NCBI GenBank assembly: GCA_032207245.1
Contig: CM063502.1
Coordinates: 133,997,073-134,061,072 of the forward strand
Reading direction: 5' to 3'
Source: Pardosa pseudoannulata
Taxonomy: Eukaryota > Arthropoda > Arachnida > Araneae > Lycosidae
Length of the DNA stretch: 64,000 nt
Shown: positions 10,610-23,062 of the stretch, piece after piece
Layout of the letters: each line of letters begins with the position of its first letter
How positions within the stretch are numbered: position 1 is the stretch's first letter
The notes under the pieces: generated by a model
Told to the model about the DNA's origin: nothing
Seen by the model: only the letters and a program-made list of their open reading frames with translations
The model's database searches: none
Translations under genes and position numbers: made by a program

Positions 10610-12960
10610 GAAAATTTGCAAACTTTTAAACTGTACACTTGTTAAGCTGCACCTATCTAGAACATTTTATCATCTTAAATGAGATCTTAAAAATAGAACT
10701 GTATTAAATGAAAAATTTTAGCCTTTCTTCTGTAACATTTTTCTAATCTTGAGTTTGATCCTAAAATTTTAACTGAATGAATTTAAAAATTTCTGTAATA
10801 GTCTCTGTTGTTTATTTGAATTAAAAATATTTTACCACAAAGTCATCCTGTTTTTAAGTATATTGATTTTTTAGTATCACCAGATTTTTTCACCTATTCC
10901 TATATTACTGATTATGAAAATCTTGCATTTATAACTTTTTAAAGTATCCTTCACTTCTTGTTCTTTTATAATTAATTGTGTAAAGCTGAGTACTTAAATA
11001 TTTTAAATATGACTATTAGAATACTCTTTTAAATGTTTTACTCTTTAAAATTTGACTGGTTAGCTAAAATGTATTTTTAAATGACATTTTTTCTCAAAAT
11101 TAATTATCCCCATGCAAACTGCTTTTACAGTTATTGTATATAATCTAATAGGAGATAGGATGCTAGAAGAGATACTATTGAATCCTTCACAGTTAATGAT
11201 AAAACTTTATCTATTACATTTCTATAACTATTTTGGTCAAATAGTTACTTGAGAGAAAAATGAAATGTTTCCTTAAATGATCCTGTTCAGAAATTAAAAA
11301 AAAAATTAGGTGAAATTAAAATGTTTACTATTAAAATAGCATTTAATATAATTTAATTCCATCATTTTAGAGACATTACTTCAATTCCAGTTAAGCAAAT
11401 TGTATGTATTCAGAATAATAAATGTGCAATAATATATATCAGATAACTAAAACATAACTGTGGATATTATGAAATATAATTTTTTTTTATAAAATATATG
11501 ACATTTTTAATGTGACATTATCAAAAAAGAACAAATTCTCAACATACAGATGAAATTTCTTTACCCTAAACAAATCATTTTTATGTTATACAAGATTAGA
11601 AACACGGTTCATTTTATAGCAGTTAAAATATACTAAAAGATATTTCAATATGTGTATTAAAATTATGTAAATATTTATTAGAATATATGTGAAACATTGG
11701 ATGCAATCAAATAACAATTATAAACATTGAAATCAGGGTATATAAAATTATGGTTTGAGAAACATACAATATACTTAATGTGACAAAATCAAAGAAGAAC
11801 AATAACTAAATATTCAGTTAAAAATCCACTATCTTATAAGAATATTTTTTATGTTACAGAAGATTTAAGCAAGGTCAGTTTTGTGAATTTTTAGCAATTC
11901 ATATGTATCAAAAGAAACATATTGTTTTGATTTCAACTAAACAAATTGCATATATTCACAAGAATAAATGTACAATATTGAACTTAGACTTATACTGTAA
12001 AAAAGAGCCATTGAAATCATTATATATAAAATATATTTTGTAAAGTATAAGAAATATTTGTTTCAGTAATCAAAGATAAACAAAACCCATACAGCAAACA
12101 TTATATCGTATACCTTGTAAATACGTATCACTGAAACATTTGAAATGGTCAGATGTAAATATAAGATTTCATAATGTAAATGTAAGGTTTCAATTGTATT
12201 TCATTAATGTCAAAATGTCCGTGATCATAACATTAGAACCGTATATACAACTTATCAGCAAAAGTTTTTTGCAACCTTGTAAGAAGCTTTCTTATATGCT
12301 ATATGATCATTGTGGAGATACATTCATGATAAGTTACAGTTATGTAGATCATTATTCCAATATATTGCTGAAAAAATATAGCAACATTCCTAGTATATAT
12401 ATAAAAAAATGTTTTAAAAATAAGCTCTCTTCTTAACATTCGATGTTTTTTAAAATTTTCTTTTAATTTTTTTAACTGTATATATATTTATAGCATTATA
12501 AATTTATAATAGTAAATTACTAAAATTTACTTAAAAAGTACTATTTTAATTAATCTTGAATTAAAATGAAAAATTTTAAATTATCAATAGTGCTTAGATA
12601 TTAAATAATTATGCTTGGGGTGGATTCATCAAATAGATATACAATTCATTAAATATATATATACATCAAATATTTTAAATTTTGATTTCTAAATCTAAAG
12701 ATTGTTATACTTAATATCACACCTTTTATTAACAAATCTATACTTGTTTGAAAGCTTATGACACATAAAATATAATTTTGATTCCTCTGAAAATTTTTAT
12801 AATTAGAAATAACTTTATTAAACAACTTGTCTTCATTGTTAAACTTTAAAACACATTATTATTATTAAAATAATTTTAACTTGGCAGATATATTTGTTAT
12901 TCTTGAAATAACATTTGTGGTTTTTAAGAAAATTTCTCTGTATGACTTATAAAATTCAAA
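10610..12960. other. 3' flank of + strand gene, no gene seen
   Basis: Very AT-rich. It includes candidate poly(A) signals at about 10703 (ATTAAA) and 11414 (AATAAA). A diverged tandem repeat occupies roughly 11380-12070: tgtgacattatcaaaaaagaacaa near 11511 recurs near 11779, and caaattgtatgtattca near 11396 recurs near 11942. No coding signal was found. Confidence 0.5.
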
Positions 12961-12979
12961 TTTTCTTAACTATATGAAT

Positions 12980-13400
12980 AACTAGCCAAAAGATATGACC
13001 CAAATTAACATTCACTTAAATATAGATATTCATGAAAGCACAGTTATTAGTGGATGCCTTGGATGAATGCATTCAAAGGCAAGCAGGGACAGTTTTACAA
13101 ATCACGACATTGAAGATTTTTTTGAAATTACAGGAGGTCCATTTATTCAACATCATGCAAGAACAACCTTTAAGATGAATGGTTGAAAGAGGCTTGCATC
13201 CAAGTTTTTATCCCTTCAAAGATAGCTATTGTCATCGAGCCATTGGACCAAACATTACAATGACATCAAGAGCTTTTTGAACAACCAAATGGCACATGGG
13301 TGTTATTCAGCAATGAGTCTTCCTTCAGTTTCATCTAAACTGAAGGTGACTTACCAGAAACTTCAATTCACATGGCCACCAGAATAAAAATTTGTCTTTA
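12980..13400 (+). pseudogene. Tc1-like transposase relic
   Basis: Scattered frames resemble the Tc1 family. GTWVLFSNESSFSFI corresponds to the usual motif around the second catalytic Asp (W..VLFSDES.F). Upstream, a segment reads like the basic region before it (RGLHPSRSLL type). Stops and shifts break every frame. The termini were not identified. Confidence 0.5.
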
Positions 13401-13645
13401 TTACTTCCAGTTTTTTCAGTACAACACAGCAATGTCATTTTCATATTTATATTTATAGCAAGTAAAGCCTACATTTATTTAAATAACAAAAGAACAGATT
13501 TATAATCCAAATTTACCATACACACATTTCATGTAAAACAATATATAATAACATAGTTTCTTACATTTTAAGTTTGGAAATCTTACAATTTCATTTACTA
13601 AGCATGCCAGCTAAAAATCTAGGTTAAAAATGCATTCATATATGG

Positions 13646-13648
<3 letters not shown>

Positions 13649-13708
<60 letters not shown>

Positions 13709-13860
13709 TGTGTGTATATATATTTATGTATCTATATAGATATATATATATATGTATTTATATATAAATATATATACATTTATATATATACATATATATA
13801 TAGGTATATTTAGATATATATATATATACATATAGACACACATATATATGTATATGCATG
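13649..13860. repeat. (AT)n and TA-rich microsatellite
   Basis: A pure (AT)n run of about 58 bp is followed by imperfect tatatata/tgtatata sequence. Confidence 0.9.
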
Positions 13861-14109
13861 TTATGTTTGGTTAAGACTATGGTCACAATTTTCTTATAAG
13901 TATTCTTTACTCCTTTTCGTTTCAATCATATCCAACATGGCAGCCACTCTTTTGATGCTCAACCTCAGACAATAGCTGCTTAGTCAGCACTTCTGGCTCT
14001 GGGCTTGCCAGTTGTATAATTTCTCACATTCTCTCTAAATTCGTGCGACCACAAGCGTTTTATTATTTGTCTTATCACATACTTATCTGTGTTAACAAAT
14101 AGTTCCCCA

Positions 14110-14382
14110 TTAACTCCTTTGCGACCGTCTCCTATACGTGACACAGGAATTTCCCTATATCAGTCCAGTATCGCCTCCATGCAGTTATCTACAGTTGATA
14201 TTGAGAGACCAGCATCCCGTATGCATTATAGAACATCTGAACATTTTGTTTTAATTTTTAAATCTTAGATTTAATTACTAGATAGCCTAAACCGCAACAG
14301 TTTTCACAATGGTTGACTTGTATACCATTTATGCGCAATTATAGCATTTATGCATATAGAATTTATGCGCTCAAGGGGTTAA
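14110..14382. mobile_element. piggyBac-like MITE, copy 1
   Basis: A 273-bp element bounded by TTAA at both ends, with inverted ends TTAACTCCTTTGCG and TTAACCCCTTGAGCG. A homologous copy lies at 25667-25915. There is no coding capacity. TTAA target duplication is the piggyBac hallmark; the family assignment is inference. Confidence 0.65.
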
Positions 14383-14999
14383 GATTCCCAAATTACCCCC
14401 TAAAAACCTAACTAATTTTAAAAGCTTGACATGCATGTATAATTTCAATGTATAATAATTAACAAATCTATCAAAGAAAAATGATTAAAAATAATATACA
14501 AAGTAAATATAAACTCTGAATTTTTAAGCAGTTAGTTATATTATTACATACTCACCCCTCTTTTTTTCTAGAAAGTTAAAAGAATTATCACTGAAGAACT
14601 TTATATGCATATTACTCTTATCTCTTTTGTAATTACGTTTTGACATGAGTTAAGAAACATTTTTGTAATGCAGTCAATAGTACTCAAACGAAGTATTTTA
14701 ATTTTAAAAAAAGAAACACGACAAAAATCTGAATATATGAAACAAGATCTAGAAGAATATTGCTAAAAATTATTCTATAAAATAAACCAAAACTCTACTA
14801 CTAATACAGTAAGATGTTCCATCAAAGTAGTGTGTAATGTGAAACAGCATTAAACGAGGCTATCTTAACATGTAAATAATGGGGTTAGGGGAAAATGGAT
14901 AAAAAATTGGTTAGGTATTAAATTTAATAATTTTTTAAAGAAAAATAAAACCAAACATTTATTTCTTAGAAAAATAAAAACAATATAAACGAATATACT

Positions 15000-15430
15000 T
15001 ATAAAAACAAATAAAATTCTAAGTCAGATCATTCAGTCTATTCTGTGTTTCAAATTTTTGCCTTTTTGTCAAGAAGGCATCTAATGTAGTTTACGTTTTC
15101 CTTTTCCATTTTGTTAGAAGTTATTGATAAGTGGATAAAGCATTTTTAACACCTCGTCTTGCTTTTGAACTCCTGTCAAAATTTGGATCCTTTTCAACAA
15201 ATTGGTCCATAATTTCAGTTATAGCGGTTAAACTCCTTTTTTACAAACTCCATCGAAAGTTCTGTTTGCTCTTCTTCGAAATCACTACTATCAATATTTT
15301 TGTTTTATTCTTGCTCAGTTAATTCCTTGAGCTCATCATTAGAAAGACTAGCTGCTGTTTCTTGAACTATTTCTTCGACGTCTTTCACATTTACCTTATC
15401 TTTTCTTGTTTTTTATTATTACCCATGATA
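15000..15430 (-). pseudogene. pogo/Tigger-like transposase C-terminal relic
   Basis: On the minus strand, frames broken by stops read VKDVEEIVQETAASLSNDE then LKELTEQE, and later FVEKDPNFDRSS. This pattern is typical of the C-terminal part of Tigger/CENP-B-like transposases. No catalytic core is present. A SINE abuts it at about 15448. Confidence 0.45.
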
Positions 15431-15447
15431 AAACTAAAGATCATAAT

Positions 15448-15715
15448 ATTTGTCACTGGGGCATGTAAAATATGTTCATGGTCCTACAAGTTCTCAAACG
15501 ATATCTCTGGAGGTGGCAGGCTAAGCCTGGGGTCTTTTGCTAGGTTCCTACTTCTAAATTATGAGAACCCAGCTGGGGTAATGTTACTCATGGCCATAGC
15601 ATACCTTAAGCTACACGTGCTTCTCGGGTGGTGCTAAATGAGTAACAGGTTCACAGCCTTATTATTACGCTAGGATAATGTCTGTATCGTCTGCTGCATT
15701 GGAAAATTTTTTTTT
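15448..15715 (+). mobile_element. SINE family A, 5'-truncated copy
   Basis: It shares with the copies at 25.4 kb and 43.6 kb a body containing ggcatgtaaaatatgttc, atatctctggaggtggcagg and cttctcgggtggtgctaaat. It also shares the 3' part, ctgctgcattggaaa. The tRNA-like head is missing. Confidence 0.65.
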
Positions 15716-16767
15716 AAAATTATTTCATGTGGCTGATTTTGCCTTTGAAGCTGTGCCAGTAATTTGTTTAAAATAATACCGTTTCATTGTTGTAGCTGAT
15801 AATATATTTTCTAATTTTTTTTAATTTTTATTAAGGATGGTACTTTAAATTCAGTTCCTTTCTTGCATACACTGCTGAATACCTTCTTATATTCTGAATT
15901 GGAATGGTATTCTCAGAATATATAGCACAATTTTTTAAATTATGTTTATTTTACAGTTCAATCTGATCAGAAACCACACGATAACAACAGTAGATATTTT
16001 TGTGGTGCTGAGATAATTATCTCCTGAATTGCAAACAGAGAATGTTAGTTTATTTTCAACTCCCTTTTCATCGCAGAATGCAGAAAATTATATATTATTT
16101 TTAGTGTTTCAGTGATGTCAATTTTTTTTTGTTTTAAATTAATTTAAAACTATATGATTTTCATATGCAAATATAAATGATCTTATTATGTGACCAAAAT
16201 CTGCACAATGTACAGCTAAACTCTACAAATTGGCAGATATATCATACTCTAATAAAAAATAATTCATTAATAATTTATGTTTATACATTAATAATTTATG
16301 TATATAGTAATTTTTCAATCAAAATGTCTCCAATTTGAATTCAGGGTACTTTGGTATTATCCAGGTGACCATGAATAATAGCCAAATATAACCCTATAAT
16401 GTTTACATACAATATCCCTAGAGATAAACTTATATTTTGTGCAAAAAACTAATTTTTATTAAATAATAATTATTATATTAATAAAATTTTAATCTACAAT
16501 TTAAGAAAAAACTAGAATAATATATATTTACCCACCCATTAAGCTTTCTTGCTTTGAGTTTCCTTGGTGAACAAATTTTACTTGGCAATATGGTCAATAG
16601 GATAATATATAAATACCAAACTCAGTAACCTCAGCCAGATGAGAAGTAAAAATAGAATTAAACAATTCAATGCATTTTTAATCGGTAGTTTAGCGGATCC
16701 ATGACTTTTACTCATTTTACTTGAAAAATCAAGACTTTCCATGACAAAATTAATCCATTGTCTAAAT

Positions 16768-17434
16768 CAGGGGTCTCCAAACTACGGCCCGAGGGCCACA
16801 TCCGGCCCGCGGACAGATTTTGTCTGGCCCTCGTAGAGCTAGCATACTTAAAAACTCCTTTTAGAGAACATATTTTTTATAGCAAATTAAATTTTGTTTA
16901 CTGAAGTATTCTAATTTTATGTTGAATATATTATTAATATGACATCTACGTTGATATGGGCATGGGCTAACTACTCATAACATTGTTGTAGGCTTATTGT
17001 TATTGTTTTTGTGATAAGTTGGATAAAGAAACACAGAATTGTAATGAGTAAACACATGTATGATATTCAGAAAATTTAACGTCAGTATATAATAACTAAC
17101 AAATTATTGAAATGAATCCAACCAACATTTTATACATTTTAAATAAAAAAATAACTTATAACAAGCATAATGACATATGAAATACTAATGAGATTTATGT
17201 AATTGAGATTTTCCACTGACAATAGTTTGTAGTTGTGGACTAATTTTACTTGTACCAATTATTAAAAGAGATTTAAGATACTCATCAGTTAATTTAGGTC
17301 TGTAAACATTTTTTTTTTCATCAGTGGACTATTTAACTTTTTACCACCGACAACAATGAAAATATGGTTTTGGCCCTCGGAACTTACTGGAGTAATCAGT
17401 ATGGCCCTACAGCTGGAAAGTTTGGAGACCCCTG
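16768..17434. mobile_element. Non-autonomous hAT element with exact 8-bp TSD
   Basis: The termini are CAGGGGTCTCCAAACTACGG and the inverted TTTGGAGACCCCTG. Both sides are flanked by GTCTAAAT (16760-16767 and 17435-17442), a perfect 8-bp target duplication. The interior is AT-rich without a transposase. The ends resemble Charlie-type hAT termini. Confidence 0.85.
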
Positions 17435-17442
17435 GTCTAAAT

Positions 17443-19170
17443 CCATGATTTTCCCTGACTTTCCTTACGTGTGGAAACCATGATTATAATTTTAACTGTA
17501 CATGAAACATGCTAGAACACTCAAGAATGTTGTACTATATTCAAACATACAAATAATTCCAGTTGGGAATTCCAATGGGATGGGGGAGCTAAATAAAGAT
17601 AATTGAAACTTTAATGCAAATAACAAAAGAACTTTCTTTTATATTATTAAATTCCTATTAACATTGATTATAAGACCAGATTTTATTACAAAGTACAAAA
17701 TGACATAAGCTGAAACATAATATAGATTTAAATGTAAATAATAAAACAGAAATACAAAGCTTTTATTGAAACTATCAATTTAAACGTTAATTAATCAAGG
17801 AACTGTAAATGAATAAGAAAATAAAAAAAGAAATATCTCTTTAAAATTCATTTATAAGTAAAAAGAAAACTGTATGTTGATCGTGACAAATAATTTACAT
17901 TAATCTAAGATAATACAATTGATCTAAGTATTGCTTTCAAGTGCTAACCTACGGTTTTTTAAGAACTTATAAGAAAGCAAAGTATCAATTTAAGAAAATA
18001 TATCCCAAATAGCAAAGATAAAAATCAAATATTAAAATAGATATATGTATAAACCATAAATTTTTTTGATACTTTCTACTATCTTCTACTTAGTATTTTA
18101 AATACATTATCTACATCAAAGATACAATTAAAAACCTGTGCATTAATTAGATAGTAAAAAGAAATATTACTGAAACAGCATGATTTAAATGCAAAACATA
18201 CCCTAAACCAATTAATTTAACTGATACTATTTTTTAAGAATAGTTGAATTATATTGTAATATTTATATCACATAATTATAATTACTTATAGTATGTAAAA
18301 TTATATCTTTATGAAAATTTAATTTTTTTTTTATATATTTGTCTAACACTTACTGTTTGCACGTCATCAGAATATACTTAGTACCATAGAATTATAGTTA
18401 ATTAACATAAAATCTCATGCCATAATCATCAATCATATTTCTCATTCTTTCATAATAATACTTGTAAAATGTCCAAAACAATAATATTACAGTTTATGAA
18501 CAAACTAACCACAGCAAATGTATGTTCTTCAAAACTTTTATAATATGCACAAATTATATTATATGAATTAATATTAAAACAAAGAACTTTTATAGTAAGC
18601 TCATGAACAGATGTAAATATTAAATTTTAAATATGTAGGTCAAACTATGGAGTTCAGCAATAGAAATTGAGATATGACATTCTCATGTAAAGAATATTAA
18701 ATAAGTATCTGATCTAACTCAAACTTAATATTGTATAACTTTTAGTGGTACATCCTGATTATTTTGGTAAAGCATAACACTTTTGAAAGTAAAGAAAAAA
18801 GCAAATTTGTATTCCAACAAAAAAGTTAATACATGTTAAAACAGATAAGGAATCTATTTACATGTTTAGATACATCAATGAAGAAATGATAAAAGAAATA
18901 ATGTTAGATAAGTTTAAAATACCTAAAATTAGTAAAAGAAACTTTTTATTAAAATAATTAAATAAATCAACGTTATTTTGTGGTTAACACATGTTCCATC
19001 ATATACCTGTCACCTGTTTATAGTGACGATGAACAGTTGATAATAATCTATACTGTTTATTCATATAAATATTTGATAAAATGCGAAACTCAATTGTTAT
19101 TTTATAAGTACCCCAGTCCTAATACCACATCTTATAACTGCGCAACAAGATGGTATGATTAAATCACGGC
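17443..19170. other. AT-rich stretch, no gene seen
   Basis: I find no frames with splice signals and no repeat structure. Short chance frames only. Confidence 0.5.
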
Positions 19171-19439
19171 AATTTTTAGATGCTGGAGTTATTTATTTTG
19201 AACAAGCAAAGAAACTTTTCTGCAAGCCAGTTACTTCAACACTTCAACATGCCGGTCGAAATTACACTTCATTTTACAGTTATAAATAATCTTTTGATGA
19301 ATCCCTGCTATTTGGGGGATTCTCAATATATTATGATTATAATTACAAAAAAATAATTCTAAACATTTTTACTGGAAAAGTGCTTGTTTACTTCCATAGC
19401 AACGTGTTAGCGTGGATATCAGAACGGTCGTTAGGTCAG

Positions 19440-19490
19440 TGATCAGCTGAGTGCAGCGCATGCGCTGACGTCGTTGCCAATAAAAGGAAA
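19440..19490. promoter_or_regulatory. Candidate promoter cluster (NRF1-like, CRE, CCAAT)
   Basis: Within about 30 bases lie AGCGCATGCGCT (19455-19466, palindromic NRF1-type site), TGACGTC (19466-19472, CRE core) and CCAAT (19477-19481). The pocket is GC-richer than the surrounding AT-rich sequence. No first exon is recognised on either side. A transposon sits 100 bp to the right and may have separated it from its gene. Confidence 0.35.
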
Positions 19491-20044
19491 CATATATGTC
19501 ACTAATATATTGCATGTTTGTAAACAAATCCAGGTGCTGACTTTGATGGCAAAGCACTGCCAGTAAAGCATTGTTTCCTAAGGGCCGATCTCACCAAAGT
19601 CGTTTAACAGCTAACCGCGATCAGGGCTGGCGCTAGCAGTTTCGCCGCCCTGGGCAAAGAGGTAAAATACTGCCCGTTTATAACAAAAATTAAAAGAGAT
19701 AACCTAAACCCTTCCCACGCTTAATGGTAAAATAAAACGTAAATAAAAAAAAATGCTATTAATAATGTTGAAGTTTTGATTAGCAAAAATACTAATTTAT
19801 TAATATATGTTTCTGGCACTAAATTAAAATTAGGGTTGCACAGAAAAAAAAAAATAAAAGAGTCATTTCTAGTGTACAATTATAAAATATATTTACTAAA
19901 ATATACTAAAACAAATTATAGAACCACTAAATATTAAAACTTAATTACATATTAAAAATACATTTAAACCGAAAGTCAAACTTAAAAGTGTTTTTTTCTC
20001 ACTTTTAATTCTGAGAATTTTTTAATAATTTCTTTAATATTAAT

Positions 20045-21880
20045 TTCTCACGTCAGTTCTTGTTCAAGGGCTATTGTTGTAAATCCTTTTAGCCGATCCT
20101 CGGTAGTTGTGGAGTTTAAAAAAATTTCAATTAATTTTAATTTGGAGAAACTCTTTTCTACACTTGCCAACTTATTGGGAGAGTACGCAATATCCTTAAA
20201 GCTATACAGGGATTTGGAGCAATATCCAAGTTCGATATGAATTTTAAAATCTGGTTTAGACTTTTTTATTTAACAAAGCCAAAACCACTACAATCTCGTC
20301 TACCAGGTCTAGCGCGTTTATATCTGATGAATTCCCATTAGTTAACACTGTTTCTAGATCTTTACAATACTTTAGTAAATCGTTTTGAGGAGTATCTTTT
20401 AAATCACAAATATTGTATAAAAACTGGAAATAGTTTCAGTGGGTACTGATTAAATCAAACCTGGATTCAAGTGAATTGATAGCTTTATCTAATGTGAAGA
20501 ATTAAAACTCTGCCTTATATTTCAAAGTAGGATCTTCTATCGGATCACCCCGTGCCTCAAAGTAGAAATTAATATTCCTCCTTCGAACTCTATGACGTGG
20601 CTGTGTGAGCTCAAAATTAGCCGGTATGTCAATTTTGTCAGCAAGTTCTCGAGCATCGCAAAGCATTTCATTAAAGGCTGTGTCCGATCTAAGATCCTTG
20701 AAAACATCTCTATTATTTTTTCAAGAGCTCCATGGCAGATGGTAAATCATAGTCTTTTATCAGCAAGAAATCACTTATAGGATTGATACAATTTAAGATT
20801 TTGTTTCAAATTACAATTTAGCAAGAACTTAAATTGTCTAATACAATTTAATAGTACAGAAGCCTCAACTCTTATAGAGTTGTCAATCTCCGAATTATTA
20901 CAAACAGCAAGTAAAGCATCGTATATCCCTCCTAATGGATATCTTAGTGGTTTTAATGCATCTATTTGGCTTTCCCAAAGAGTATCACTTAGAGGTTTCA
21001 AAGTAAGTCCGTGAACGTATTTTATTAATATGGTTCATCGAAAAGTTGATGAGGAAAAAAATAAATATATATTTTGGATTATATTAAAAAAATTTGGCGG
21101 CTTCAAGGATGCTTTTGCCATGCCATTAACTACCAAGTTTAATGAGTGGCTGCTACATGGGAGGTAAAATGCTCTTGGATTTAACGCATTTATTCTAGGT
21201 TGTACTCCCGATTTATTGCCTCTCAAGTTGGCCCCATTATCTAAAGCCTGTCTTCTCATATTCTACAAATTCAATCCCAATATTTCAAGTCTTTTAAGTA
21301 TTAGAGATGAAAGTTCATAGCCAGTCGATCTTTCAACCTGAAGAGAGCCTAAAAAACTTTCATTAATTTTAATAGAAACCTCCTTGGGAATAGATTTGTC
21401 AATGGATTTATACCTTACTAAGACTGTCATTTACTCGATCTTGCTGATATTAGGAATACAGTCTAGAATTATTGAATAATATATGGCTTTTTTAATCTAA
21501 CTAATAATATAAGATGTTATATTTTCACTTAAAAGAATAATTAATTCATTTTGAATTTCTTTTCTGAGATAGTGCACTTTAACTTCTCTTTTTTTTTAAG
21601 CACTCTGCGGAGATGCTCTTCTAATACTGGATCAAACTGAGCAAACAATAGAATATTTTGTAAAAAATTCCCTTTACCGAATTAGTAAAGTTTGTCACTT
21701 GTACCTCCGAGGGCTAAACACTTTAAAGCAAGCATTTTTATTGTTGCAACAATTCGTAGAAGCACCTAGTACCAATGATTTATTTCTGTGGTAATGAGTC
21801 TTTGTGAGTGACTGTCAATCGTTTTAGAGTAATGCCTTCTTTGACTTAATTAAATCCAAGACTTTTGACTTTGGATATGT
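20045..21880 (-). pseudogene. hAT transposase relic (ZMYM1/DUF4371-like)
   Basis: Read on the minus strand, in order: LALGGTSDKLY and FAQFDPVLEEHLRR (N-terminal DUF4371-like part), then DNGANLRGNKSGVQPRI with FYLPCSSHSLNLV (the conserved DN-G-N-G-GVQ and PC-SHSLNL core), then the C-terminal dimerisation region NKLASVEKSFSKLKLI and TTEDRLKGFTTIAL, with a stop near 20045. Stops and frame shifts break it, so it cannot make an active protein. The family is well known from many animal genomes. Confidence 0.75.
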
Positions 21881-22691
21881 TTTTTAGTGGTTTCGTGTTG
21901 ATTTAAAATCCCAGCAAACAGCAATTTATGCATATCAATTAATTGAAATCAATCAGTAACACTTTCAAAATCATCAATTCATTTAACAATATTTTGCCAA
22001 GAATCACCATTAAATGAAAAATAGCATTTTTAATATAAGAAAAACTAACAGTAGGCTTGAATAAGTCTTGAACTGGAAGTTAATTTGAATGATTGAGCAC
22101 CCTACCCTATTGGGTGTATGGCTTACAAGTGCTGCTCTTGTGTGAACGGAACGATTTTTATTATTTGCTTTGTTATATATAGATTTATCATGTTCTTTTA
22201 CAGAGTCATCATCACTCTGATTACCAATTTCATTATCTTCGCCTTCATGAAATAAGTGTATATTTAATAAAGTAATATCACAAAGAAATGAAAGAATTCG
22301 AGTTATTATTTCAGGCTTTGTTCCCTCATCATTTACGCACAACAAATTACAAACTGTTATAAGATTATTAAGAGTGAATTCCTTATCAAAGAACTCGAAA
22401 TTTCTTTTTATAATCAGGTTCATCTGGTTTGAAAGAGAAACCGCTAAATTTTCTGATACGTTTCCGGTTCTGGCGATCGCCATCTGTTTCAAAAATAAAT
22501 TTTTGCAAATATTGAATTTTCGACGGCTTAACACTCTTCAGTACAACTTCCAATTCAGCAATAGCATTTAACTTCATCTTGAATAAACTAACAATAAACA
22601 AACTCCCCTGAGACGTAGAACAAGAGGCTGTCTTATCAGCAGCAGATCGTCGTTGCTGTCTTCGTATTTCGTTCGAACGTCGTTCTCTCAA
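21880..22691 (-). pseudogene. SAP/gag-like segment joined to the hAT transposase
   Basis: Two overlapping minus-strand frames (22691-22386, 22534-22010) start MRERRSNEIRRQQRR and later read FTLNNLITVCNLLC with DEGTKPEIITRILSFLCD, resembling a SAP-type helix pair. The next stretch reads FNGDSWQNIVK and IDDFESVTD, like Ty3/gypsy gag N-terminal sequence. It then runs into HETTKKHIQSQKSW, typical of the start of ZMYM1-like transposases. Identity is by resemblance only. Confidence 0.35.
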
Positions 22692-22754
22692 ATTAGTACA
22701 GGTAGCGGGGATGGCGACAGTAGCATCACCGTCGTTGATTGCGGCAGGCCGTTA

Positions 22755-22757
<3 letters not shown>

Positions 22758-22820
<63 letters not shown>
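22758..22820. repeat. (AT)n microsatellite
   Basis: Pure (AT)n of about 55 bp inside the hAT element. Confidence 0.95.
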
Positions 22821-23062
22821 TATTAAAATTCAACGTATTAATTTTTTATACAATTTAAATAACTAATAAACTTTATAAACTAGTTAATTTTATAGCCAAT
22901 TTACCGCCTCTTAAGGTTGCCGCTCCAGTCAGGGGCCCGGCTTGCCCACCCCTAGCGCCGGGCCTGCAGCGATTAATCTCTGCTTAAACGGAGAATTGCT
23001 TCCCACCATTGGTTGATTAATTGCGGTTAGCCGTTAAACGACTTTGGTGAGACCGGCCCATA

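Larger units (their letters stand above)
19622..22966 (-). mobile_element. hAT element, ZMYM1-like, nested
   Basis: Terminal inverted repeats are CAGGGCTGGCGCTAG and, from the other end, CAGGCCCGGCGCTAG. Flanks CCGCGAT and CAGCGAT look like a slightly decayed 7-8 bp target duplication. It is about 3.3 kb, with transposase remains on the minus strand and an (AT)n tract near the right end. Confidence 0.7.
19581..23060. mobile_element. Foldback MITE with TA target site, interrupted by hAT
   Basis: Left end AGGGCCGATCTCACCAAAGT, right end the inverted TGGGCCGGTCTCACCAAAGT. The inverted repeat continues to about 38 bp (gtttaac.gctaaccgc). TA lies on both outer sides (19579-19580, 23061-23062). 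Without the inner hAT the element would be about 135 bp. The superfamily is not certain; the TA target suggests Tc1/mariner-like. Confidence 0.65.

Noticed and set aside
10399..10638. 79-codon frame on the minus strand over the terminal exon
   Set aside because: Shadow of the + strand terminal exon at 10451-10609.
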